Positions 1 through 7,071 of a stretch of 37,733 bases of DNA are shown here, one piece after another. A program made the position numbers and the translations under genes. Origin of the DNA: an uncultured Faecalibacterium sp. (GTDB taxonomy: Bacteria; Bacillota; Clostridia; Oscillospirales; Ruminococcaceae); contig CAKTGS010000010.1 of assembly GCA_934561485.1 (NCBI GenBank), positions 1 through 37,733 on the forward strand. Reading direction: 5' to 3'. Within the stretch, counting starts at the first letter, position 1; the number at the start of each line of letters is the position of its first letter. The notes beneath the pieces are model-generated. The model worked only from the letters and a program-made list of their open reading frames with translations. It was not told the DNA's origin and did no database searches.

Positions 1-396
1 CTGATTGTTGGTACCAAGGGCTCCGGCAAGACCAAGGCTATGATCGACCAGATCAATGACGCGGTCAAGACCTCCAAAGGCAATGTGGTGGTTGTGGAAA
101 AGGGTATGAAGCTCACCTACGACATCGCTCCTGCTGCACGTCTGATCGACCTGGACGAGTACAAGATCTCCGGTGGCGGGATGCTGTACGGCTTTGTTGC
201 CGGCCTGATGGCAAGCAACTACGATATCACCGACCTGTACATTGACGGCATCCTGAAGGTGCTGGACCACGACATCAACCGTCTGGGCGTTGTGCTGGAC
301 GAGATGGCAGCCATTGCCGGCGACAGCGTGAAGGTTACCGTGACCGTCAGCGCAGATGAAGCTGCTCTGCCCCACGATGTGAAGAAGTACCTGTAA
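1..396 (+). CDS. P-loop protein of unknown function (5' end outside window)
   Basis: The frame is open from the first base, so the start lies upstream of the window; 131 residues and the stop are visible. The visible part opens with a Walker A-like loop, GTKGSGKT (visible residues 4-11), which suggests nucleotide binding. A mixed alpha/beta sequence follows, with LYIDGILKVLDHD and LDEMAAIAGD in the second half. I see no clear Walker B motif and do not recognise the family, so I assign no function. A hairpin terminator follows directly and the next gene has its own promoter, so this gene ends its transcription unit. The coding frame is clear; the role is open. Confidence 0.75.
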   Translation: MIVGTKGSGKTKAMIDQINDAVKTSKGNVVVVEKGMKLTYDIAPAARLIDLDEYKISGGGMLYGFVAGLMASNYDITDLYIDGILKVLDHDINRLGVVLDEMAAIAGDSVKVTVTVSADEAALPHDVKKYL

Positions 397-430
397 AAAG
401 CCCTGTGGCCTGACCGAACGGCAAACAAAT

Positions 431-480
431 AACAGGCAGGAGACCGGAAATTGAAATTTTTTCGGTTTTCTGCCTGTTTT
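431..480 (+). terminator. Rho-independent terminator after the P-loop gene
   Basis: An imperfect inverted repeat pairs AACAGGCAG...ACCGG (431-447) with TTCGGT...CTGCCTGTTT (461-479) and ends in a T-rich tract. It lies between the stop of the first gene and the promoter of the next. Confidence 0.65.
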
Positions 481-484
481 GGTG

Positions 485-513
485 TTGACAAAGGGCTGCA
501 TTGGCGCTATACT
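485..513 (+). promoter_or_regulatory. Sigma-A promoter for the DUF177-rpmF operon
   Basis: A perfect -35 box TTGACA (485-490) and the -10 box TATACT (508-513) are separated by 17 bp, 28 bp upstream of the DUF177 start. Confidence 0.85.
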
Positions 514-540
514 AACAAAGCAGCCTTTTAGAGGTGTACT

Positions 541-1041
541 ATGCAATTTGACCTGAGAAAGTTTATCGCCGCCGGCAAGCAGCCTTATCATGCAGAGTTT
601 ACGTGTGATTTATCTGCCCATGATTATGCCGGCGCAAGGATCCCAGAGCCGGTCACCGCGTTTTTTGACGCAGAGACGGATGGCGAAGAGGTCCGGATGA
701 CACTGCGGGCAAACGCATTGGTGCACGGAGAGTGCGCCCGCTGCCTGGACCCGGTTGTACGGGAAGAGACAGTTGATACGGAGTGGACGGTAAAGGAGCG
801 GGATCTGGACGACCCGGATTTCGATCTTCCGCTGGATGAAAAAGGACATCTGGATGTGGATGAATGGCTCAGCCAGGAGTTTATGTTCCAGATCCCCACG
901 GTGCTGCTTTGCAGTGCCGACTGTGCCGGGCTTTGCCCCGTGTGCGGCAAAAAGAAAGCGGAGTGCACCTGCCCACCGGCAGAGGACACCGCTGCTCCTG
1001 TAGACACAAGGCTCGCAATCCTTAAATCACTGCTGAACTGA
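541..1041 (+). CDS. DUF177 (YceD-like) protein upstream of rpmF
   Basis: This 166-residue protein matches the DUF177/YceD family, which is almost always encoded immediately before the gene for ribosomal protein L32. In E. coli YceD is linked to 23S rRNA accumulation; its exact activity is not settled. Visible features are the Cys pair C65/C68 (CARC) and a Cys-rich C-terminal part with C124, C128, C132, C135, C142 and C144, which may bind zinc. A consensus promoter lies just upstream, and rpmF starts 26 bases after the stop, so the two are probably co-transcribed. The family call rests on the Cys pattern and the gene order. Confidence 0.88.
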   Translation: MQFDLRKFIAAGKQPYHAEFTCDLSAHDYAGARIPEPVTAFFDAETDGEEVRMTLRANALVHGECARCLDPVVREETVDTEWTVKERDLDDPDFDLPLDEKGHLDVDEWLSQEFMFQIPTVLLCSADCAGLCPVCGKKKAECTCPPAEDTAAPVDTRLAILKSLLN

Positions 1042-1067
1042 GAAACCCATCAAGGAGGTGCAAAAAT

Positions 1068-1247
1068 ATGGCAGTACCTAAGAGACATCTTTCCAAGGCC
1101 CGCCGCGACAAGCGTCGCAGCAATGTTTGGAAGCTGGAGGCCCCTGCACTGGTCAAGTGCAGCAACTGCGGCTCTCTGAAGCTCCCCCACCAGGCATGTG
1201 GCAACTGCGGTTACTACAAGGGCGAGGAAGTCATCAAGAAGGCCTAA
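1068..1247 (+). CDS. rpmF: 50S ribosomal protein L32
   Basis: The 59-residue product begins MAVPKRHLSKARRDKRR, the conserved basic N-terminus of bacterial L32. It carries the zinc-ribbon form of the protein, with CxxC at residues 31-34 and again at 44-47. L32 is a component of the large ribosomal subunit. The strong Shine-Dalgarno AAGGAGG (about 1053-1059) fixes the ATG at 1068. The gene follows DUF177 as in most bacteria. Keeping all four Cys suggests the zinc-dependent paralog type; no zinc-free copy is visible here. Confidence 0.97.
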   Translation: MAVPKRHLSKARRDKRRSNVWKLEAPALVKCSNCGSLKLPHQACGNCGYYKGEEVIKKA

Positions 1248-1282
1248 TTTGCGCGGAATTGGTGGCATAATGGTGTTATGTA

Positions 1283-1320
1283 CAGAAGGGGAGGGCGCAT
1301 GCCTTCCCCTTCTTGTTCTG
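1283..1320 (+). terminator. Likely terminator after rpmF
   Basis: The arms CAGAAGGGGAGG (1283-1294) and CCTTCCCCTTCT (1302-1313) form a strong stem with a 7-nt loop. The tail after the stem is only moderately T-rich, so termination efficiency is uncertain. Confidence 0.55.
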
Positions 1321-1411
1321 TAAACAGAATGGCCCGGTTCCGCTGCGTGCGGCGGGCTCTCCCTGGCAGGAGGGCTTTTGTTCGTGAATTTTAAAAAAGG
1401 AGGTGGACGCT

Positions 1412-2743
1412 GTGGCGATCAGGATCGAGCGGGTGGACCCCGGCAGCGAGGCCGAAGCGCTGGGCCTTGGCCCGGGCGATGAGCTGCTGTGTGTGGACAA
1501 CAACGAGCTGAACGATACCCTGGACTACGATTTTTACACAGACAGCCCTAGCTTCCACCTGACGGCAAAGGTGGCGGATGGCATCCGGGAATGGGATGTC
1601 CAGCGCCCGCAGCGCGGCCCCTTTGGCTGCGACTTCAAAACCTATCTGGGCGATCAGAAGCACTCCTGCTCCAACCACTGCATGTTTTGCTTCATCGACC
1701 AGCTGCCCCCCGGTATGCGCGAGAGCCTGTATTTCAAGGATGATGACGAGCGCCTGAGCTTTTTGTTCGGCAACTATATCACCATGACCAACATGCAGGA
1801 CCACGAGATCGACCGCATCATCAAGATGCACATCTCGCCCATCAACATTTCCGTGCACACCACAAACCCCCAGCTGCGCGTCCGGATGCTGGCCAACAAG
1901 CGCGGCGGCGAGGTGCTCAAGTACCTGCCCCGCCTGGTGGAAGGCGGCATTGCCGTCAACTGCCAGCTGGTGCTGTGCCGCGGCATCAACGATGGCGATG
2001 AGCTGCGCCGCACCCTCTCGGACCTGCTGGAACTGACCCCCATGGTGCAGAGCATTGCGGCAGTGCCCTGCGGCGTGACCGACTACCGCCAGCACCTGTT
2101 CAAGCAGACCCCCTACGATGCCGAGACCAGCGCTGCAGTGATCGACATTATGGAGGAGTTTGGTGATGAGTGCAAGCGCCGCCACGGCAAGCGCATCATC
2201 TACCCCAGCGATGAATGGTACCTCAAGGCCGGGCGGCCCATCCCGCCGGAGGAGTTCTACGAGGACTTCGACCAGCTGGAAAACGGTGTGGGCATGATGC
2301 GCCTGTACGCCAAGGAATTTCTGGAAGAGCTGGAAAAGCCCCACCGGGTGTATGGCACCAAAAAGCTGGATGTGGTCACCGGTGAAATGGCATCGCCCCT
2401 CATCAACAACATGATGGCCGAGCTGCACCGCCAGTACCCCATGATCGAGGTGACGGTGCACACCATCAAGAACAAATTCTTCGGCGGCAATGTGGGCGTG
2501 GCCGGGCTGGTAACGGCTACTGACATCATTGCCCAGTGCGAGGGCAAGCTGACCAGCGGTACGCTGGGGGTGCCCGCCGTGATGCTGCGGGAAGAGAAGG
2601 ATACCTTCCTGGACGACATTACCACGGACCAGCTGGCCCAGCGCCTTGGCGTGAAGGTGGAGGTGCTGCCCACCGCAGGCGGCGAGGAAGCCCGCCACCT
2701 GCTGCGCAGCGGCCTGCACATTGCCCGCAGAAGAAGAGCATAA
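1412..2743 (+). CDS. Radical SAM protein with PDZ-like N-terminus and DUF512 domain
   Basis: About 443 residues. An N-terminal PDZ-like segment (roughly residues 2-60, with AEALGLGPGDELLCVD) precedes the radical SAM cluster motif CxxxCxxC (C86, C90, C93; CSNHCMFC) and a C-terminal DUF512 region. The family is widespread in clostridia and cyanobacteria and often sits beside der, as here. It should bind a [4Fe-4S] cluster and cleave S-adenosylmethionine, but its substrate is unknown. I place the start at the GTG at 1412, because AAAGGAGG (1396-1403) lies 8 nt before it; the GTG at 1403 overlaps that ribosome-binding site. No terminator separates it from der, only an inverted-repeat element. Confidence 0.88.
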   Translation: MAIRIERVDPGSEAEALGLGPGDELLCVDNNELNDTLDYDFYTDSPSFHLTAKVADGIREWDVQRPQRGPFGCDFKTYLGDQKHSCSNHCMFCFIDQLPPGMRESLYFKDDDERLSFLFGNYITMTNMQDHEIDRIIKMHISPINISVHTTNPQLRVRMLANKRGGEVLKYLPRLVEGGIAVNCQLVLCRGINDGDELRRTLSDLLELTPMVQSIAAVPCGVTDYRQHLFKQTPYDAETSAAVIDIMEEFGDECKRRHGKRIIYPSDEWYLKAGRPIPPEEFYEDFDQLENGVGMMRLYAKEFLEELEKPHRVYGTKKLDVVTGEMASPLINNMMAELHRQYPMIEVTVHTIKNKFFGGNVGVAGLVTATDIIAQCEGKLTSGTLGVPAVMLREEKDTFLDDITTDQLAQRLGVKVEVLPTAGGEEARHLLRSGLHIARRRRA

Positions 2744-2748
2744 AAGAA

Positions 2749-2922
2749 AACCCTCTCCGTCATCGCTGCGCGATGCCGCCTCTCCCGAAGGGCGAGGTTT
2801 TACGCATCTTTCGGCAGCACGATAAACTCCCCCTGAGTGGACAGACTTCCTCCGATGGGAGGAAAATTGCGAAGCCAAAAAGGGAAACAGCCGGCACGGC
2901 GTAAGCTGCGCCTGAGAGGGTT
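2749..2922. repeat. Small inverted-repeat (MITE-like) element before der
   Basis: This 174-bp non-coding stretch is bounded by the inverted ends AACCCTCTC (2749-2757) and GAGAGGGTT (2914-2922). Inside are further small hairpins, such as CCTCTCCC/GGGCGAGG and TTCCTCC/GGGAGGAA. It lies between the DUF512 gene and der and carries no gene of its own. It resembles the short hairpin-rich intergenic repeats common in this bacterial group; only one copy is in the window. Confidence 0.5.
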
Positions 2923-2943
2923 ATAAAGAAAGGAGGACACCCC

Positions 2944-4287
2944 ATGAGCAAACCGATCGTAGCAGTGGTGGGCCGCCCCAACGTGGGCAAATCCACCCTG
3001 TTCAATAAACTGTGCGGTCAGCGCCTTGCCATTGTCGAGGACACACCGGGCATTACCCGTGACCGCATTTTTGCCAATTGCGAGTGGAACGGCCATGAAT
3101 TTCTGCTGGTGGACACCGGCGGCATTGAGCCGAAGGCCACTGAGGGCATTCTGGCCCACATGCGCGAGCAGGCCCAGATCGCCATTGACACCGCCGACTG
3201 CATCATCATGGTCACGGACGTGCGCAACGGCCTGACCGCAGCGGACGAGGATGTGGCCCACATGCTGCGCCGCAGCCACAAGCCCATCATCCTGGCCGTG
3301 AACAAGTGCGACAAGGTGGGCGAAGCCCCCATGGAGCTGTACGAGTTCTACAACCTCGGCTTTGACGAGGTGATGCCCATTTCGTCCGTGCACGGCCACG
3401 GCACCGGCGACCTGCTGGATGCTGTGTGCGCGCACCTGGACTTCAGCGAGACGGTGGTGGAAGAGGACCGCATCCCCGTTGCCATCATCGGCCGCCCCAA
3501 TGTGGGCAAGTCCAGCCTGACCAACCGCATCCTGGGCGAGAACCGCATGATCGTGGCTAACGAGGCCGGCACCACCCGCGATGCCATTGACACCCCGGTG
3601 GATAACGCCTACGGCAAGTTCATCTTTACCGACACGGCCGGTCTGCGCAAGCGCAGCAACATCACCGATGGCCTGGAGCGCTACATGGTGGTGCGCGCCC
3701 TGGCAGCCGTGGAGCGCAGCCGCGTGGCGCTGATCCTGGTGGATGCCACCGTTGGCTTTACTGAGCAGGACAGCAAGGTGGCCGGTTATGCCCACGATCA
3801 GGGCAAGGCCTGCATCATTGTGGTGAACAAGTGGGATGCCGTGGAAGGCAAGGAGACCAACACCATGGAGCTGCAGCGCCGCGGCTATGCCGAGTGCTTC
3901 AGCTTTATGGGCTACGCCCCCATCATCTTCATCTCGGCTCAGACCGGCTACAACGTGAACAAGCTGATGCAGCTGATCCGCGATGTGGACAGCCAGAACG
4001 GTGCCCGTGTGCCCACCGGCGTGCTGAATGAGATGCTGGCCCGTGCCACTGCCCGGATGCAGCCGCCCAGCGACAAGGGCCGCCGCCTGAAGATCTTCTA
4101 CCTGACCCAGGCCTCCACCCGCCCGCCCACGTTCGTGGCGTTCGTCAACTCCAAGCAGCTGTTCCATTTCAGCTATCAGCGGTATATCATCAATCAGATC
4201 CGCGAGAACTTTGGTCTGGAACACACCCCCATCCGCCTGGTCGTGCGCGAGCGCGGCTCCGGCGAAGTGGGTGCCAAGGACGTGTAA
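2944..4287 (+). CDS. der: Ribosome-assembly GTPase Der (EngA)
   Basis: This 447-residue protein has the tandem GTPase layout unique to Der. The first G domain has GRPNVGKS (10-17), DTGG (57-60) and NKCD (120-123). The second has GRPNVGKS (183-190), DTAG (230-233) and NKWD (295-298). A C-terminal KH-like domain follows (about 355-447). Der is essential for late maturation of the 50S subunit. Length and motif spacing are normal for the family. AAAGGAGG just upstream supports the ATG at 2944. It is followed by plsY after 27 bases, without a terminator, so the two are likely one transcript. Confidence 0.98.
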   Translation: MSKPIVAVVGRPNVGKSTLFNKLCGQRLAIVEDTPGITRDRIFANCEWNGHEFLLVDTGGIEPKATEGILAHMREQAQIAIDTADCIIMVTDVRNGLTAADEDVAHMLRRSHKPIILAVNKCDKVGEAPMELYEFYNLGFDEVMPISSVHGHGTGDLLDAVCAHLDFSETVVEEDRIPVAIIGRPNVGKSSLTNRILGENRMIVANEAGTTRDAIDTPVDNAYGKFIFTDTAGLRKRSNITDGLERYMVVRALAAVERSRVALILVDATVGFTEQDSKVAGYAHDQGKACIIVVNKWDAVEGKETNTMELQRRGYAECFSFMGYAPIIFISAQTGYNVNKLMQLIRDVDSQNGARVPTGVLNEMLARATARMQPPSDKGRRLKIFYLTQASTRPPTFVAFVNSKQLFHFSYQRYIINQIRENFGLEHTPIRLVVRERGSGEVGAKDV

Positions 4288-4314
4288 GCGCCCGCAAAGG
4301 AGGCATCTGGCTTT

Positions 4315-4977
4315 ATGATGAAAGCGATCCTGATCGCCGCCGCCGCGATCCTGCAGGCTTACCTGCTGGGCAGCGTGGACGCCGGCATCCTCATCAGCAA
4401 GTTTGTATACCACGATGATGTCCGCAACCACGGCAGCGGCGCAGCCGGTATGACCAATATGCTGCGCACCTTCGGCAAAAAGGCTGCTGCCATGACGGCG
4501 GCGGTGGATGTGCTCAAAGGCGTTGCAGCGGTATGCATCGGCCGGGCACTGTTCCATCTGCTGCCCGCCGGTACCGGCGTTTCGCCCTACCTGGGGGTGT
4601 ACCTGGCTGCGATCTTTGCCGTGCTGGGCCACCTGTACCCGCTGTATTTCGGCTTTAAGGGAGGCAAGGGCGTGCTGGTGGCAGGCGGTGCCATTCTGGC
4701 CATCCAGCCGGTGCTGCTGCCCTTTCTGGCAGTCATCTTCCTGGCGTGCCTGATCCCCACCGGCATGGTGTCGCTGGGCAGCGTGACAATGGCAGCGCTT
4801 TACCCGGTGCTGACCATCCTTTACGGGGTGTTCAAGGGTTACGCATCCGGCGACCTGCTGGTGTGTGCCATTGGTTCCGGCTTCATGTCCGGCATGGTCA
4901 TCTATATGCACCGTGCCAACATCCAGCGCATCCGTGAAGGCAAGGAGTACCGTTTTGGCCGCCACGGCAAAAAGTAA
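4315..4977 (+). CDS. plsY: Acyl-phosphate:glycerol-3-phosphate acyltransferase PlsY
   Basis: PlsY transfers the acyl group of acyl-phosphate to glycerol 3-phosphate, the first membrane step of phospholipid synthesis. The 220-residue protein shows several hydrophobic membrane segments and the family motifs: GSVDAGILISK near the N-terminus, HGSGAAGMTNMLR (39-51, glycerol-3-phosphate site) and GHLYPLYFGFKGGKGV (105-120). The second motif reads GSGAAGMTN instead of the commoner GSGNxGATN. AAAGGAGG (4296-4303) precedes two adjacent ATGs (4315 and 4318), and the first is used here. It closes the der operon and a strong terminator follows. Confidence 0.95.
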   Translation: MMKAILIAAAAILQAYLLGSVDAGILISKFVYHDDVRNHGSGAAGMTNMLRTFGKKAAAMTAAVDVLKGVAAVCIGRALFHLLPAGTGVSPYLGVYLAAIFAVLGHLYPLYFGFKGGKGVLVAGGAILAIQPVLLPFLAVIFLACLIPTGMVSLGSVTMAALYPVLTILYGVFKGYASGDLLVCAIGSGFMSGMVIYMHRANIQRIREGKEYRFGRHGKK

Positions 4978-4989
4978 AATGCAAGAAGA

Positions 4990-5035
4990 AAAGCTCCGCA
5001 GCACTGCTGAAATCGGCAGGCTGCGGAGCTTTTTT
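4990..5035 (+). terminator. Strong terminator after plsY (usable from both sides)
   Basis: AAGCTCCGCAGC and GCTGCGGAGCTT form a 12-bp stem followed by a T run on the plus strand and preceded by an A run. It can therefore also stop minus-strand transcripts from the convergent gene at 5132-5731. Confidence 0.9.
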
Positions 5036-5131
5036 GTTTGGTGTGAGGGAACATTTTCAGGCACGGCTGGCGCGCCGAACCCGTTTTTTGCGGGAGAGCT
5101 GGCTGCGAATGCAATGAGCGGACAGAGAGGG

Positions 5132-5731
5132 TCATTCTGTTTCGGTTTCAGCCTGCTCAAAATCATCCTCATCAAAGTTTTCTTCTTCGGTGGGAACGGA
5201 CTGGGATGCTTCGGTTTTGCCCTGCTTTTTCAGCCGGGAGAAAAATTCCTCCGCCGGAATGCCGCTCTGCTTGGGGCTGAGGTCCGGGGCGGGGTGGCCG
5301 TCCGGCAGGTGGGCACCAAAGGCCGGCACAAAGAAGAACTTGCGCACAATGAAGATCAGCGCAATGGCTCCCACACTGAGCAGGTTTTCCAGTGCCGAAT
5401 CGTGGCCCACCACCAGATGGCGGGCAATGGCGTACAGCAGCACTTCCAAGCTGCTGCCGGGGCTGTGTTTGGCCAGCATTTTGATGAACTCAATGCCGAT
5501 CACAATGTCCAGGCTGCGTTCCAGAAAGGTGCGGATCTCCACCTCGTTGCCGTCAAACAGCAGGCCGGGCATCCACCGGATCAGCGGCACGGCGCTGAAC
5601 AGCAGGCCGATGAGCACCAGCCCGGACAGCAGGATCTCCAACAGACTGGATGCCTGAATGATGCGGTTGCGCAGCTCGGTACGCCAGCGGCTTTCTACGT
5701 GGTGAACGGGGGTGTCGGCAGGATGCTCCAT
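5132..5731 (-). CDS. PsiE-like membrane protein with acidic tail
   Basis: 199 residues with about three to four hydrophobic segments (around 28-52, 68-85 and 118-138). The segment LERSLDIVIGIEFIKMLAKH followed by PGSSLEVLLYAIARHLVV resembles the PsiE family (phosphate-starvation-inducible membrane proteins of unknown activity). The last 25 residues are strongly acidic (EEENFDEDDFEQ). A consensus promoter lies upstream and AAGGAAGG precedes the ATG. The gene is monocistronic, between the plsY terminator and an intergenic repeat. The name PsiE-like is a resemblance call; no link to phosphate starvation is shown, although a PstS-like gene is the next gene on the same strand. Confidence 0.6.
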   Translation of the reverse strand: MEHPADTPVHHVESRWRTELRNRIIQASSLLEILLSGLVLIGLLFSAVPLIRWMPGLLFDGNEVEIRTFLERSLDIVIGIEFIKMLAKHSPGSSLEVLLYAIARHLVVGHDSALENLLSVGAIALIFIVRKFFFVPAFGAHLPDGHPAPDLSPKQSGIPAEEFFSRLKKQGKTEASQSVPTEEENFDEDDFEQAETETE

Positions 5732-5775
5732 GGTACGACCTTCCTTTCGGTATCCGGCGTTTTTTCACTACTTTT

Positions 5776-5804
5776 ATTGTAGCAGAACCATAGGGCATCG
5801 TCAA
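5776..5804 (-). promoter_or_regulatory. Sigma-A promoter of the PsiE-like gene
   Basis: Read on the minus strand, TTGACG (5799-5804) and TACAAT (5776-5781) are separated by 17 bp, about 45 bp upstream of the start codon. Confidence 0.8.
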
Positions 5805-5826
5805 TGCAGAAAGGCGTTCTGTCATG

Positions 5827-6054
5827 GAAATCAATTTTCCGAATGAAGGCTTCCCCCGGTCGGGGGAAGCTGTCACCGCAGGTGACTGATGAGGGCGCAG
5901 GACAGCAGCATTTTGCCCTAAATACCCCTCATCCGGCGCTACGCGCCACCTGCTCCCCCTTTTGTCGCTATGCGACATTTTCCCCCGGCCGGGGGAAATC
6001 TGTCCCCAAGGGGTGAAGGCTTTCGCTTTGAGTCAAGCTGCAAAAATTGATTTC
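5827..6054. repeat. MITE-like intergenic element, copy A
   Basis: A 228-bp non-coding element with terminal inverted repeats GAAATCAATTTT (5827-5838) and AAAATTGATTTC (6043-6054). It shares several blocks in the same order with the element at 17564-17807, among them CTGTCACCGCAGGTGACTGA, ACCCCTCATCCG and CCAAGGGGTGAAGGCTTT. Internal hairpins include CCCCCGG/CCGGGGG and TGTCGCTATGCGACA. It fills the gap between two minus-strand genes and encodes no protein. It is too small for a transposase, so any movement would depend on one elsewhere. Confidence 0.75.
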
Positions 6055-6072
6055 TGTGGCATTCTGTGCAGG

Positions 6073-7050
6073 TCAATCTGCGGCAGGAGTTACAGCCACA
6101 TAGCCGGACTTCCGGATGCAGGCCTGCCCGGCCTCGGTGTCCAACCAGTTGTAGAGGGTCCGTTCCGGGCTGTCGGCAGCAGCATCCGGATGGATGACGG
6201 CATAAAACTCGTTGCACAGCGGGTATTTCTCGCTGGCAATGGTGTCGTTGGAAGGCTCCACACCATCTACGGCCAGCAGCCGCAGGCCGGGCTGGGAGTA
6301 CATCTGATCAATGTAATAATACACCGAAAAGCCGAGGGCATTGGCGCTGTTGTTGTAGGCGGCCAGGCTGTCCACCAGTTCGCCCATGGCGGTGGGGGCC
6401 AGCTCGGTGGGCGGGTCCATCAGCTCTCCGCCCTGGATGAGCAGCTTCTGGAACAGGGTCTGGCTGCCGGAATCTGCCCGGCGCTGGAAGGCCACAATGT
6501 CCAGGTCCTGGCCGCCCACCTCCTTCCAGTTGGTGATCTTTCCGGCATAGATGTCTTTCAGCTGCTGCTGGGTCAGACTCTTGACGGGGTTGTCCTCATT
6601 GACGATGAACACCAGGGCATCCCGCCCGATGGGCTTTTGCTCCAGCTGCACATTGGCGTCCTGCAGCTCTTCCTTGACGGAATCCGGGGCTTCGTATACC
6701 ACCAGCATCTGGGTATCGGTGTCATATAGGCCAAAGTATTCCCAGGCGGTGGCCGTGGTGCTGACCGAGATGCTGCTCTGGGCCGTTTCCAGGTCGATGC
6801 CGGTGGTGTCGGCCATCATCTGGGCCATCAACGGGATGCAGGCGGTGCTGCCGTCCAACTTTGGAAACTCTTCCGGCGAGAACAGCCCGGTGGGTTCAAG
6901 CTCGCTCACGGAAGAAGCGGGGGCCTCCGGTGTGGCGGGGGCGCTGCTGGCAGGAGTGTCGGTGCCTTTGCAGGCGGTGAGGATGCCGGCAGCAGAGCAG
7001 GCGGCCAGCCCCAGCAGAAAACTGCGGCGGGAAATTTTTGCATGTTTCAT
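6073..7050 (-). CDS. PstS-like phosphate-binding-type lipoprotein
   Basis: 325 residues of the periplasmic-binding-protein fold typical of PstS. It has segments such as DALVFIVNEDNP, LTQQQLKDIYAGKITNWKEVGG and RADSGSQTLFQK, which in the family surround the bound oxyanion. The N-terminus combines a twin-arginine-like SRRSFLLG (residues 7-14) with a lipobox ending at Cys27 (LTAC), then a Pro/Ala/Ser-rich linker, so it is probably a surface lipoprotein. No pstCAB or phoU genes are nearby. It starts 21 bases after another lipoprotein gene, so the two are likely co-transcribed. It may bind a ligand other than phosphate, or act as a sensor; the ligand is not determined from sequence. Confidence 0.82.
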   Translation of the reverse strand: MKHAKISRRSFLLGLAACSAAGILTACKGTDTPASSAPATPEAPASSVSELEPTGLFSPEEFPKLDGSTACIPLMAQMMADTTGIDLETAQSSISVSTTATAWEYFGLYDTDTQMLVVYEAPDSVKEELQDANVQLEQKPIGRDALVFIVNEDNPVKSLTQQQLKDIYAGKITNWKEVGGQDLDIVAFQRRADSGSQTLFQKLLIQGGELMDPPTELAPTAMGELVDSLAAYNNSANALGFSVYYYIDQMYSQPGLRLLAVDGVEPSNDTIASEKYPLCNEFYAVIHPDAAADSPERTLYNWLDTEAGQACIRKSGYVAVTPAAD

Positions 7051-7071
7051 AAAAGGTTCCTCCCTGTGATC

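Noticed and set aside
1391..5175. Long minus-strand frames opposite the DUF512 gene, der and plsY
   Set aside because: Same shadow effect; no ribosome-binding site or recognisable domain, and the plus-strand genes account for the region.
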